DNA of 34,569 bases from Peptostreptococcaceae bacterium (lineage in GTDB: Bacteria > Bacillota > Clostridia > Peptostreptococcales > Filifactoraceae), in the NCBI GenBank assembly GCA_030532905.1, contig JAUNKE010000022.1, positions 1-34,569 of the forward strand, given 5' to 3'. Made by a program: the position numbers and the translations under genes. Below are positions 1 to 7,337 of the stretch, one piece after another. The notes under the pieces were generated by a model, which made no database searches, was not told the origin of the DNA, and worked only from the letters and a program-made list of their open reading frames with translations. Positions within the stretch are counted from its first letter, which is position 1; every line of letters starts with the position of its first letter.

Positions 1-2
1 TG

Positions 3-107
3 GTGGTCACAAGAACCATTGAGCGCGATATTGAAAAATTAAAAGCGGAAATGAAAATTTATAGACAAGGAAGTTTAGCTGATGGCAGTTGGATAGTTAT
101 AAAGTGA
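3..107 (+). CDS. C-terminal fragment of an AlbA_2/Schlafen-type ATP-binding protein
   Basis: Only the last 34 codons are in the window, in the frame starting at base 3 and ending with TGA at 105-107. The peptide contains TRTIERDIEKLKAEMKIYRQ and ends SWIVIK. This matches the winged-helix tail typical of AlbA_2-domain putative ATP-binding or transcriptional regulator proteins (COG2865-like), whose recognition helix usually reads TxxRDlkkLxxxGxIxRxGS followed by GxW. Here the usual GYW is GSW. The rest of the gene lies to the left of the window. The family assignment rests on this short tail alone, so the function is uncertain; these proteins are often accessory or defence-associated. Confidence 0.6.
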   Translation: MVTRTIERDIEKLKAEMKIYRQGSLADGSWIVIK

Positions 108-130
108 CGCAGTGATTTTCATACCAAATT

Positions 131-159
131 TTGATTCTCGGTGGTTTGTAAAATATAGT
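131..159 (+). promoter_or_regulatory. Putative sigma-A promoter upstream of the iorAB leader
   Basis: TTGATT (131-136), a 17-base spacer and TATAGT (154-159) predict a transcription start near 166. This is about 380 bases upstream of iorA and about 20 bases upstream of the GTTCCG start of the structured element. The promoter could therefore serve a long leader of iorAB or a separate short RNA. Confidence 0.5.
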
Positions 160-186
160 GATAAAATGATGGAAGAATAATTGTCG

Positions 187-329
187 TTCCGACGGGGTGG
201 ATATCCAAACCAAGATATAAGTCCCGTTCTTTGCAATTTCAATCCAACAGTATGTTTCTCTCTCGAAACTTATCTTGAATAACTTGTAGGGAGATTGTAT
301 GTCCGTAACCTGTAAAGAAGATGTCGGAA
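187..329 (+). ncRNA. Candidate structured RNA/repeat element, copy 1
   Basis: TTCCGAC (187-193) is perfectly complementary to GTCGGAA (323-329), enclosing about 130 bases. Inside are an ACGGG/CCCGT pairing and the GGATATCC palindrome. Bases 286-311 match 24102-24127 at 24 of 26 positions in the same orientation, and the 5' end GTTCCGACGG resembles GTTCCGATGG of the other copy. The element begins about 20 bases after the predicted transcription start and ends about 220 bases before iorA. It matches no riboswitch or RNA class that I know. A degenerate dispersed repeat is the main alternative. Confidence 0.4.
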
Positions 330-547
330 AGAATTTCGACTGGAAAATAAGTCGTAAATTTTGATAAAAAACGAATGATTATAATTGTTTCATAAAGTGC
401 ATTTTGTCGTTTAGGAGAGATTAAAAAATGGTAGAAATAAGCAACGGCTATTTTCAAAAGTATTTGTCCAAAGCGATAATGGATTTTGTGTCGGACGAAT
501 GCTGAATCAATTTTTTTCAAAATCAGGTTTAACAACAGGAGGAGTTT

Positions 548-2368
548 ATGGAGAATATGATAATGTCCGGCAATATGGCAATTGCCAGGGGCTTTTTTGA
601 GGCGGGCGGAAAAGTTGCAGCCAGCTATCCCGGTTCGCCGACCGTAGAAATTTTGGATAACTTACGAGTTTATCCGGAAATCTATTCGGAGTTTTCGACC
701 AATGAAAAAGTGGCTTTGGAAGTGGCAATCGGCTCGTCGATGGGCGGGGTTCGCTCTATGGTATCGATGAAGCATGTCGGTGTAAATATCGCGATGGATC
801 CGTTGATGACTTTTACACAAACTAAAGTCAGCGGCGGATTTTTATTGATTACCGGAGATGATCCGGGGATGGCGAGCTCGCAAAATGAGCAGGATAATCG
901 TATCTTGGGGAAATTCGCGAATATGGGGGTTCTGGATCCGTCCAACTCGCAGGAGGCGAAGGATTATACTAAAATCGGTTTGGAGTTGAGTGAGCAATAC
1001 CAAATGCCGATGATGCTTCGTATCACTTCGAGATTGTGTCACTCGCGCTCGGTGGTCGAGCTGGGTGAGCGACGCGAAGCGGAGGTCAAACCTTTTGAGC
1101 CGGATGCGGCAAAATATTGCATGCTGCCGCCATATACCTTTCAGGCGCAGCATGATATGAAAAATCGAATCGCCGATTTGTCCAAATGGGCGGACGAATC
1201 GAATATCAATGTGCTGACGGATAATGGCGGAGATACTTTGGTCATCACTTCGGGAATCGTGTATGAAAACTTTATGGAAGTGAATCATCGCCACGGAAGC
1301 AAGTTGTCCGTACTCAAACTGGGCTTGGTGTATCCGCTTCCGATTGAAAAGATTCGAAATCTGACAAAAAAATACGGCAGAATCATCGTCATTGAAGAGA
1401 TGATGCCTTTTATTGAAGATGAATTGACGCTTCACGGAATCGCTTGTGAAGGCAAAAAATATTTTTCTTTCACCGGAGAAATCAATACCGAAACGCTTGA
1501 AAAAGGATTGATGGACGCGGGCATTATTCAAAATCGTCACTTTGATGATATCAAAACGGACGACACGACGGCGAGAGGGCCTTTGTTCTGTGCGGGTTGT
1601 CCGCATCGACCGGTCTTTGACATATTGAAAAAGAGCAAGGCGATGGTGGTCGGAGATATCGGCTGCTATACGATGGGATTGCTGTATCCTTTCGATGTTA
1701 TAAAAACAAATATCAGTATGGGTGCATCGCTCGGTATGATCAAGGGGATGCGCATCGCGATGAACCAAGCGGGCGACAACAGACCTTTGGTCAGCGTTAT
1801 CGGCGACGGAACATTTTTCCACAGCGGCTTGGCGGGCTTTGCGAATCTGCGTTATCAGATGAAAGGCGATGAAAACATCACCGTCATCGTGCTGGATAAC
1901 GGAACGACTGCGATGACCGGAGGACAGCCGACCGCAGCATCCAATCAGAGAGACGGAGCGGGTCAGGATATCAGCATCGATGACACGCTCAAGGTGATGG
2001 GATTTACCGATGTAACCCGTATCGACCAATTCGAGTACGACAATGTGAAGGAAGAAATCAACAATGCCATCAAGCGACCGGGCATTTCGATTGTCATCAC
2101 TTCCCGTCCTTGCGCGCTCAAATTCAAAATTAAAGAACCGCATTATTATGTTGACCCGGAAATTTGTATTGCTTGTAAGACTTGTATCAAGACGGCATGT
2201 CCGCCGCTTCGTATGAAAAAATACGACGGAATCGACAAGATGAAATCGTCGATTGACCCAAGTCAATGCGTCGGTTGCTCAATTTGTGCACAGGTTTGTC
2301 CGGTCGGCGCAATCAAGAGCAGCGTCGATGGCAAAGCGCCGGCGAAGAAAGCGAAGAAGGGAGTATAA
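548..2368 (+). CDS. iorA: Indolepyruvate:ferredoxin oxidoreductase, alpha subunit
   Basis: The catalytic subunit (606 aa, full family length) of the cytoplasmic enzyme that oxidatively decarboxylates aryl-pyruvates from aromatic amino-acid transamination to aryl-acetyl-CoA, reducing ferredoxin. The N-terminal part is a pyrimidine-type thiamine-binding domain (ASYPGSPTVEILDN). The C-terminal half has the TPP/Mg signature VIGDGTFFHSG followed by LDNGTTAMTG (about residues 415-455). Two [4Fe-4S] motifs close the protein: C540-C543-C546-C551 with the CX2CX2CX4CP spacing typical of IorA, and C574-C577-C580-C584. An AGGAGG ribosome binding site lies 5-6 bases before ATG 548. iorB follows after 2 bases, so the two subunits are translated together. 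In an amino-acid fermenter this supplies reduced ferredoxin and acyl-CoA from Trp, Phe and Tyr. Confidence 0.96.
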   Translation: MENMIMSGNMAIARGFFEAGGKVAASYPGSPTVEILDNLRVYPEIYSEFSTNEKVALEVAIGSSMGGVRSMVSMKHVGVNIAMDPLMTFTQTKVSGGFLLITGDDPGMASSQNEQDNRILGKFANMGVLDPSNSQEAKDYTKIGLELSEQYQMPMMLRITSRLCHSRSVVELGERREAEVKPFEPDAAKYCMLPPYTFQAQHDMKNRIADLSKWADESNINVLTDNGGDTLVITSGIVYENFMEVNHRHGSKLSVLKLGLVYPLPIEKIRNLTKKYGRIIVIEEMMPFIEDELTLHGIACEGKKYFSFTGEINTETLEKGLMDAGIIQNRHFDDIKTDDTTARGPLFCAGCPHRPVFDILKKSKAMVVGDIGCYTMGLLYPFDVIKTNISMGASLGMIKGMRIAMNQAGDNRPLVSVIGDGTFFHSGLAGFANLRYQMKGDENITVIVLDNGTTAMTGGQPTAASNQRDGAGQDISIDDTLKVMGFTDVTRIDQFEYDNVKEEINNAIKRPGISIVITSRPCALKFKIKEPHYYVDPEICIACKTCIKTACPPLRMKKYDGIDKMKSSIDPSQCVGCSICAQVCPVGAIKSSVDGKAPAKKAKKGV

Positions 2369-2370
2369 TA

Positions 2371-2943
2371 ATGAAGGAGAAAAATATTATTATCGCGGGT
2401 GTCGGCGGACAAGGTTTGGTGCTTACGACACAGATTATGGCGGAAGCCGCTTTTTTGGCAGGATTCGATGTCAAAACCAACGATGTCATCGGTCTTTCAC
2501 AGCGCGGTGGAAAAATTTGGGGCTCCGTACGCATGGGCGAAAAAATCTTTTCGCCGAATATTGCGCCGGGCGAGGGCGATATTCTCATCGCTTTTGAAAT
2601 GCTGGAAGGAAGAAGATGGCGTCAGATGATGAAGGAAGGCTCCGTTGCGATTGTGAATGAGTATGAAATCGCTCCGGCGCTTGTGCAACAGGGACAGGTG
2701 GAATATGCCGATGACATCTATGCCGAGCTTCAAAAAAAGAGCAAGCTGATTTCAATCAAAGCGACGGAAAAGGCGAAAGAACTCGGCAATACCGCAGTAA
2801 CCAATATCATTATGCTGGGGACGGCAGCCAAATTTATGGACATTCCGAAAGAAATTTGGTATCAGTCGATTGAGAAGAATGTACCGCCGAAGTTCAAGGC
2901 GATGAATATCGAGGCATTCGATTTCGGATTCGGCATTGCATAA
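2371..2943 (+). CDS. iorB: Indolepyruvate:ferredoxin oxidoreductase, beta subunit
   Basis: The gamma-domain-like subunit that completes IorAB (190 aa; family about 190-200). The sequence opens with IIIAGVGGQGLVLTTQIMAE, the glycine-rich signature of the 2-oxoacid:acceptor oxidoreductase gamma/IorB family. It continues with DVIGLSQRGG and ISPNIAPGEGD-like segments (here FSPNIAPGEGD) found in IorB proteins. I chose ATG 2371, preceded by GAAGGGAG and only 2 bases after the iorA stop. An upstream in-frame start at 2266 would add residues encoded inside the iorA ferredoxin domain and has no ribosome binding site. A bidirectional terminator follows at 2971. Confidence 0.95.
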   Translation: MKEKNIIIAGVGGQGLVLTTQIMAEAAFLAGFDVKTNDVIGLSQRGGKIWGSVRMGEKIFSPNIAPGEGDILIAFEMLEGRRWRQMMKEGSVAIVNEYEIAPALVQQGQVEYADDIYAELQKKSKLISIKATEKAKELGNTAVTNIIMLGTAAKFMDIPKEIWYQSIEKNVPPKFKAMNIEAFDFGFGIA

Positions 2944-2970
2944 TGCGAAAAGATAAAATAGGAACACAAA

Positions 2971-3020
2971 ACACCGGAGGGTTTTTCAAAATTCGATTTT
3001 GAAATTCATCCGGTGTTTTT
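2971..3020. terminator. Bidirectional terminator between iorB and the LCP gene
   Basis: ACACCGGA (2971-2978) pairs with TCCGGTGT (3009-3016), with an inner TTTCAAAAT/ATTTTGAAA pairing. The hairpin is followed by TTTTTTAT on the plus strand and by TTTTGTG on the minus strand. It sits between convergent genes. Confidence 0.85.
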
Positions 3021-3030
3021 TATAACTTTG

Positions 3031-4005
3031 CTATTCGGATTTGTTTTGTGTGTTATTTTCGGTGGATACGGTTTCGCTGCTCGGCACTTCATCGGAGAAC
3101 AGTCGCTCCAGTAGAATCCGTTTCTGTTCTTCATCGACGAACCAATAGGACGGCCCGCTGCCGTTGAGTCGATGTCCTTCGCCCGGAATGATTGCTTTTT
3201 CCATCGTGGTCGGGTCAACCTTGATAAAGATATTCGAAAGCGCGAGCAATTGTTTTTTACTCATATCGGTTTCAATATTTTTGTTCATAATCTCAACGAA
3301 TCGAGGCATCTGAATGATCATTCCCGGAGAAAGAATCTTTTGGGAAAGTCTTTTGATAAAATCCTGCTGCACTTCGATTCTTGCGATGTCGGCATTCGCA
3401 TAGCCGCGATAACGCAGATATTTTACCGCCTGCTCGCCGTTGATGATCTGAGTTCCCTTTTTGAAATGAATCTTTTCCAAATCATTGTGCATATCATTCG
3501 GGATATCGACTTCGACACCGCCCACGGCATCGACGATTTCCGTTACGGCATTGTAATCCACTTTGACATAGTGATGAATCGGCTGCCCCAAAAATTCGGA
3601 GATGGTTTTGATGCTCAAATCCACACCGCCATAGGCATGTGCATGATTTATTTTATCGAGCTCTCCGTTGACCGGCACTCTCGAATCTCTCGGAATCGAA
3701 AGTAAAAAAGCCGTTTCCGTTTTCGGATTATAGCTGAACAACATAATCGTATCCGAGCGGATGCTTGCTTCCGCTTTAATATTTTTCGTATTCAAATAGT
3801 CCACGCCCAGCACCAAAATATTTACCCTTTCCTTGCTGTTGGGGTCTAAATCTTCCAGATTTTCAATTTCGTTTTCCGCATTTTCCTCCATCTTTTTTTG
3901 GTGGTCATGTTCCAGATAAAAATTCAAACCGAATCCGATGACTACGGCAAAAACAAAGAATAATGCAAAAAAGTATTTGATTCCTCTTTTTACATTTTTT
4001 TTCAT
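3031..4005 (-). CDS. LytR-CpsA-Psr (LCP) family cell-wall glycopolymer ligase
   Basis: A membrane-anchored enzyme (324 aa) of the family that transfers undecaprenyl-phosphate-linked teichoic acid or capsule precursors to peptidoglycan. There is a short basic cytoplasmic N-terminus, one transmembrane helix (about residues 11-30, FFALFFVFAVVIGFGLNFYL) and an acidic, charged linker. The LCP domain shows VNILVLGVD, the acidic/arginine motif RSDTIML, the SIPRDSRV motif, KINHAHAYGG and VDAVGGVEVDIP. These are the conserved pyrophosphate-binding Asp/Arg residues of the family. The start ATG is preceded by CGGAGGTAATTT. The gene is monocistronic and converges on iorB. Which glycopolymer it handles cannot be told from the sequence. 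Confidence 0.93.
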   Translation of the reverse strand: MKKNVKRGIKYFFALFFVFAVVIGFGLNFYLEHDHQKKMEENAENEIENLEDLDPNSKERVNILVLGVDYLNTKNIKAEASIRSDTIMLFSYNPKTETAFLLSIPRDSRVPVNGELDKINHAHAYGGVDLSIKTISEFLGQPIHHYVKVDYNAVTEIVDAVGGVEVDIPNDMHNDLEKIHFKKGTQIINGEQAVKYLRYRGYANADIARIEVQQDFIKRLSQKILSPGMIIQMPRFVEIMNKNIETDMSKKQLLALSNIFIKVDPTTMEKAIIPGEGHRLNGSGPSYWFVDEEQKRILLERLFSDEVPSSETVSTENNTQNKSE

Positions 4006-4346
4006 AAATTACCTCCGGCTGTCGCCGCTTTCAATTTTGTATTATGACTTATCCATCATACCATAAATTGTCAAAAAATGAATGGTTCTTAAGATTTTTT
4101 TATAGGATTGTCATCAAATTTTAATATTTTTTGCGTCAAAAATTTCAAAAATGAAGATTGCAAGGTCTTGTGCTTTAGGAGAAATTCGGAAGCAAAAGCG
4201 CGAAGAAAGGTAAAAATTTACAAATCGCTTCCTTTTATATAAGCAAATGGGAAGCTGAAAAAGCCGGTGAAAAGAGCGGAAGAAAAAAATATGAAAAAAA
4301 GTAAAAAATGGCCCAAAAGGACTATATGAAAATATGAAATTTGTGG

Positions 4347-4492
4347 TACAATAAAGATGAGCTTATAGAAGTTCGTAATAAATCTTAAAAAATAAACTAT
4401 TTGTTTTCCGTAGAAAAAATAAAACAGCACACATCTTATGTTTCTTCGTTCTCAAAAAAAGAAGGTCCCCTTTCTAAAGGGGATTTTCTTTG
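4347..4492 (+). ncRNA. Candidate small RNA with its own promoter and terminator
   Basis: An extended -10 box (TGG then TACAAT, 4347-4352) lacks a good -35. About 110 bases downstream is a strong terminator, TCCCCTTT/AAAGGGGA (4466-4483), followed by TTTTCTTT. No plausible reading frame with a ribosome binding site lies between them. The predicted transcript is about 130 nt, from about 4359 to 4492. Function unknown. Confidence 0.35.
4466..4492 (+). terminator. Intrinsic terminator
   Basis: A near-perfect GC-rich hairpin (TCCCCTT, loop TCTA, AAGGGGA) followed by TTTTCTTT. No annotated gene ends nearby on this strand, which is why I propose a small RNA upstream. Confidence 0.7.
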
Positions 4493-4755
4493 CCTAAACT
4501 GATACTAGGAATCGGTCGTTTGTATTAGAAATAATTTGTGATTGAGAAAATAAAGACTCAAAGCCACAAAAATTTTTCCATTTATGGAAAATAATTTCAA
4601 AAGATAATTCAAACGGCGGGAAATTGGGTATATAATTGCCAGTATAAAATATTTTCGAGAGATTTATCAATTATAAATGAGCTGAGATTATCGGTTGTTC
4701 GCGTGAGAATTATCGACTTTATTTGAAAAAGTTTTGAAAAAAATATAGGTTTTGA

Positions 4756-4784
4756 TTGATAAATCATTCTTACAATGTTATACT
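4756..4784 (+). promoter_or_regulatory. Sigma-A promoter in the tetR-family gene leader
   Basis: TTGATA (4756-4761), a 17-base spacer and TATACT (4779-4784) predict a start near 4791, about 340 bases upstream of the tetR-family start codon. The spacing and both hexamers are good matches. Confidence 0.6.
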
Positions 4785-4955
4785 AGAGAAAAATACCACA
4801 GTTTTATAATGGTTATATAACAAGAAGAATACTTAAATTTGTGTTCGAAATAAAATATACGGCGGAAGTAATTAGGGATAGCTTTCTTATTTTGTGGACG
4901 AGCAATGACATCTTTGTTTTAAAAATTGTTTAGGGGGACAGTGGTTTATCTTCTA

Positions 4956-4990
4956 CATACAATGAATATCGATTGTATGGTTGTTTTTTC
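4956..4990 (+). terminator. Possible attenuator/terminator in the tetR-family leader
   Basis: CATACAAT (4956-4963) pairs with ATTGTATG (4972-4979) and is followed by TTGTTTTTTC. It lies about 170-200 bases after the predicted start at 4791, so the transcript could stop here as a short RNA or be attenuated before the regulator gene. The stem is AU-rich and would be weak. Confidence 0.4.
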
Positions 4991-5028
4991 ATAATGATTT
5001 TTGGCGGATTTTTGCATAATGATTTTGG
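4990..5028. repeat. Pair of direct repeats upstream of the tetR-family gene
   Basis: CATAATGATTTTTGG (4990-5004) and CATAATGATTTTGG (5015-5028) differ by one T and are 25 bases apart, start to start. They lie about 100-140 bases before the regulator start and could be an operator for its own product. No inverted symmetry is obvious, which is atypical for TetR-family sites. Confidence 0.4.
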
Positions 5029-5131
5029 TATGAACAAGCAATTGTAAAATCGTGTGCGAGGCGGTTGAGAATGATTATGATGATTGACGAAAGTCAGTTT
5101 AGCCGAATTATATCATGGAGGAGGAGACGGT

Positions 5132-5818
5132 ATGAGTAGTTTCTGTGACATTGGTTCTGATTTCAAGGGCAAGTATAAGAGGAGAGCAATCAACTCCTTT
5201 GTGAATGCGACTGAAAAAATTATGCTTGAAGAAGGAATAAACAAGGTAACCATCCGAAAAGTATCGGATTTAGCGGGTTACAGTTCAGCAACGATTTACA
5301 GTTATTTTGAGAATATCGACCATTTAATTTTATTCTCATCAATGAAATTCCTTGACGAGTATATCGACGCTATTCCGGAGTACATTAAAGACGAAAAGAA
5401 ATCAATCGGTGTTTTCAAAAAAGTTTGGGAGTGTTTCGCTCATTTTGCATTCAAGCGAGCGGATATTTTCCATGCGATGTTTTTCTCGAAACTGGATAAA
5501 AAATCCGAGAATTATATGACGGACTATTATTGTATTTATCCAATCAAGGACAACGACTATCCGGAGATTATCAAAAAGATGCTTCGCGGAACAACAATTT
5601 ATGAGCGCAATCAAATTTTGATAGACGATTGTGTGAAAGACGGATATGTGAACAAAGCGAACAGCGATGAAATCAGTGAAATGGCGGTATTTATTTTTGA
5701 GAGTATCCTGCATAGAGTTTGCATGAATGAGCTTTCTCCGGAGGAAGCGGAAGAAAAGATGAGAAAATATCTCAACAGAATTCTTGCGATTGAAGGAGTA
5801 AATAAAAAATCTAAGTAA
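5132..5818 (+). CDS. TetR/AcrR-family transcriptional regulator
   Basis: A 228-aa DNA-binding regulator. The N-terminal helix-turn-helix is clear (about residues 15-62): RRAINSFVNATEKIMLEEG, then the recognition region VTIRKVSDLAGYSSATIYSYFENIDHL, which is the TetR hallmark. The C-terminal ligand/dimer domain is Phe/Tyr-rich and not assignable. I chose ATG 5132 because GGAGGAGGAG lies just before it; a TTG at 5084 would add 16 residues without a ribosome binding site. The gene is alone between a long leader and a terminator at 5838, and no target gene is adjacent. The effector is unknown. Confidence 0.88.
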   Translation: MSSFCDIGSDFKGKYKRRAINSFVNATEKIMLEEGINKVTIRKVSDLAGYSSATIYSYFENIDHLILFSSMKFLDEYIDAIPEYIKDEKKSIGVFKKVWECFAHFAFKRADIFHAMFFSKLDKKSENYMTDYYCIYPIKDNDYPEIIKKMLRGTTIYERNQILIDDCVKDGYVNKANSDEISEMAVFIFESILHRVCMNELSPEEAEEKMRKYLNRILAIEGVNKKSK

Positions 5819-5837
5819 CGCATTGGATAGACATTAT

Positions 5838-5878
5838 GAGAGTGAGTAAAGATTTTTCTTTGTTTGCTCTCTTTTTTT
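5838..5878 (+). terminator. Terminator of the tetR-family gene
   Basis: GAGAGTGAGTAAAG pairs with CTTTGTTTGCTCTC (several G-U pairs) across a short T loop, followed by seven T residues. Confidence 0.8.
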
Positions 5879-6009
5879 GAGAAAAGGCGAATGAAAAGGA
5901 TGAGAAATTTGTATTATTCGTTGTGAGGATGCGATGAGAGAAAAAAATCGGCAAATCGTGATTTCCGAAATAGCGATTGAATCAAATTTTTGTTTCGAAA
6001 AGAGTTTGC

Positions 6010-6029
6010 AATTGTAAAAAATTACAATT
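6010..6029. promoter_or_regulatory. Perfect dyad upstream of tsaE, possible operator
   Basis: AATTGTAA-4-TTACAATT is a perfect 8-bp inverted repeat centred about 68 bases upstream of the putative -10 box at 6086. It is close to, but not, a Rex site and does not fit the TnrA/GlnR spacing. It could bind the neighbouring TetR-family regulator. Confidence 0.4.
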
Positions 6030-6085
6030 TGTAAATTTTATGTTCGTTCTTTACAAAAAATGGAGTATTTTTTTATATTTCGGGG

Positions 6086-6091
6086 TATAAT
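6086..6091 (+). promoter_or_regulatory. Putative -10 box of the tsaE operon
   Basis: A consensus TATAAT lies 45 bases upstream of the tsaE ATG. No convincing -35 is present 16-18 bases upstream, so this is a partial match only. Confidence 0.4.
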
Positions 6092-6135
6092 AGAAGTCTA
6101 ATTGTATTTAATTACGGACAAGGATAGCAAACGGC

Positions 6136-6597
6136 ATGCAAATAAAAACGAATAATGTAGATAAGACAATGGAGATTGGGAAATTGTTGGGAAGTTTTCT
6201 GCAAAACGGAGATTGCATCTGTTTGGACGGCGATCTCGGTGCGGGCAAGACCCATCTTACAAAAGGAATTGCATTGGGATTAGGGATTTTAGAAGACATT
6301 ACCAGTCCTACTTTTACAATTGTGCAGGAATATGATGCGGCAATCAGGCTGTTTCATTTTGATGTGTATCGTCTATCGGATGAGCAGGAGCTTTATGAAA
6401 TCGGCTTTTCGGATTATCTGAAAGGCAACGGTGCGCTGGTGATTGAATGGGCGAGCAATGTGAAAAATTTGTTGCCACCGGACAGATTGGAGATTCATCT
6501 TTCTTATACGGATAAGGCGGACGAGCGAATTTTGGACATCCGGGCGACCGGCAACCAATCTGAAATCTTACTGGAGAAATTGGAGAAGAGTCTATGA
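6136..6597 (+). CDS. tsaE: tRNA t6A37 biosynthesis ATPase TsaE
   Basis: A small P-loop ATPase (153 aa, normal length) that supports turnover of the TsaB-TsaD complex, which makes N6-threonylcarbamoyladenosine at position 37 of ANN-decoding tRNAs. The Walker A motif is GDLGAGKTHLTKGIA (about residues 34-48). It is followed by the family segments ITSPTFTIVQEY, LFHFDVYRL and VIEWASNV. The start ATG is preceded by AAGGATAG. Its stop overlaps the tsaB start by 4 bases (ATGA), which indicates translational coupling. It is the first gene of the tsaE-tsaB-rimI-tsaD cluster common in Firmicutes. Confidence 0.96.
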   Translation: MQIKTNNVDKTMEIGKLLGSFLQNGDCICLDGDLGAGKTHLTKGIALGLGILEDITSPTFTIVQEYDAAIRLFHFDVYRLSDEQELYEIGFSDYLKGNGALVIEWASNVKNLLPPDRLEIHLSYTDKADERILDIRATGNQSEILLEKLEKSL

Positions 6598-7337
6598 AGA
6601 TATTGGCAATTGACACTTCATCATCGGTACTGTCACTTGCCGTTTCGTCCGACGGGGTCATCTTAGGCGAGTTGATGCAAAACAAAGCGTTGACGCACAG
6701 CGAGCGATTGATGCCGCATATCGAGTATCTGTTTTCGTCATTGGATGAGAAGGTTCAGCAGATGGATTGTTTTGCGGTCACGAACGGTCCCGGTTCGTTT
6801 ACGGGAATCCGAATCGGCGTTGCGACGGCGAATGCTTTTGCCATGGCGAGCGGGAAAAAAGTCGTCGGCATTTCCACTTTAGAGGCATTGGCGCATAATT
6901 ATCGACATTCCGATGCTTTTATCATCGCGACGATGTATGCTCAACGGGAGGATTATTATCGGGGATTGTATCAGTTTAACAACGGCGAGATGATCGTTCA
7001 CAAAGAGGAAGATGCGATTTCAAAAGAAGAGATTCTTAATGAAGCAAAGATTTTTTCGAAGCAGGGGAATGTTATCATCGTCGGTGAGTTGGCATCCGCA
7101 TTGGCGATGGATGATGAGTTTGCGGATAAAAATATGAATTGCGAAACAAAAAAGTCTATTATCCAATTAGGGATAGCTGCCGATAATTATGTAAGAGGCG
7201 CTATACTATGCGAAATTGCAAGCAAACAAGTCGATAGAGCGCGTGATTTTGTGTCACCGGTCTATATTCGCAAGCCACAGGCGGAGGTGCAATATGAAGA
7301 AAAGCAGCGAGCCTTAGAGGTGAAGGATGGGGAATGA
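6594..7337 (+). CDS. tsaB: tRNA t6A37 biosynthesis protein TsaB
   Basis: The non-catalytic ASKHA-fold partner of TsaD (247 aa). The N-terminus MKILAIDTSSSVLSLAVS and the signature TNGPGSFTGIRIGVATANAF (about residues 64-83) are diagnostic of TsaB/YeaZ. It scaffolds the TsaD-TsaE complex for t6A synthesis. The start overlaps tsaE by 4 bases and the end overlaps rimI by 11 bases, so the four genes are tightly coupled. The C-terminal region (PVYIRKPQAEVQYEEK) matches the usual TsaB tail. Confidence 0.95.
   Translation: MKILAIDTSSSVLSLAVSSDGVILGELMQNKALTHSERLMPHIEYLFSSLDEKVQQMDCFAVTNGPGSFTGIRIGVATANAFAMASGKKVVGISTLEALAHNYRHSDAFIIATMYAQREDYYRGLYQFNNGEMIVHKEEDAISKEEILNEAKIFSKQGNVIIVGELASALAMDDEFADKNMNCETKKSIIQLGIAADNYVRGAILCEIASKQVDRARDFVSPVYIRKPQAEVQYEEKQRALEVKDGE

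Larger units (their letters stand above)
108..547 (+). other. Intergenic leader region upstream of iorA
   Basis: These 440 bases hold a putative promoter (131-159), a structured repeat-like element (about 187-329) and the iorA ribosome binding site (AGGAGG at about 538-543). The opposite-strand open frame at 239-535 has no recognisable family and overlaps the repeat, so I do not call it a gene. Confidence 0.5.
4006..5131 (+). other. Long AT-rich intergenic region with candidate short transcripts
   Basis: This 1.1 kb gap lies between the divergent LCP and tetR-family genes. I see two promoter-plus-terminator pairs (4347 to 4492, and 4756 to 4990), a perfect AT-rich dyad (TTTTCCAT/ATGGAAAA, 4574-4591) and a pair of 14-15-base direct repeats at 4990 and 5015. 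The minus-strand frame at 4218-4430 is a low-complexity Phe/Ile/Leu string without a ribosome binding site, so I do not call it. Confidence 0.5.
5819..6135 (+). other. Intergenic region between the tetR-family gene and tsaE
   Basis: These 317 bases contain the regulator's terminator (5838-5878), a perfect 8-bp dyad (6010-6029) and a probable -10 box for the tsaE operon (6086-6091). I see no gene. Confidence 0.6.

Noticed and set aside
239..535. 98-codon minus-strand frame before iorA
   Set aside because: It has no recognisable motif or good ribosome binding site, and it overlaps the structured repeat whose second copy is not in the same coding context.
842..2266. 474-codon open frame on the minus strand
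   Set aside because: It is fully antisense to iorA, which has complete domain signatures. The minus-strand translation is rich in His and Arg with no family resemblance, as expected of an antisense shadow.
4218..4430. 70-codon minus-strand Phe/Ile-rich frame
   Set aside because: Low-complexity translation of AT-rich DNA without a ribosome binding site. It overlaps a plus-strand promoter-terminator pair.
6010..6029. Rex or GlnR/TnrA operator
   Set aside because: The dyad lacks the TTGTTAA-N4-TTAACAA arrangement of Rex and the 7-base centre of GlnR/TnrA sites, so I report it only as an unassigned dyad.
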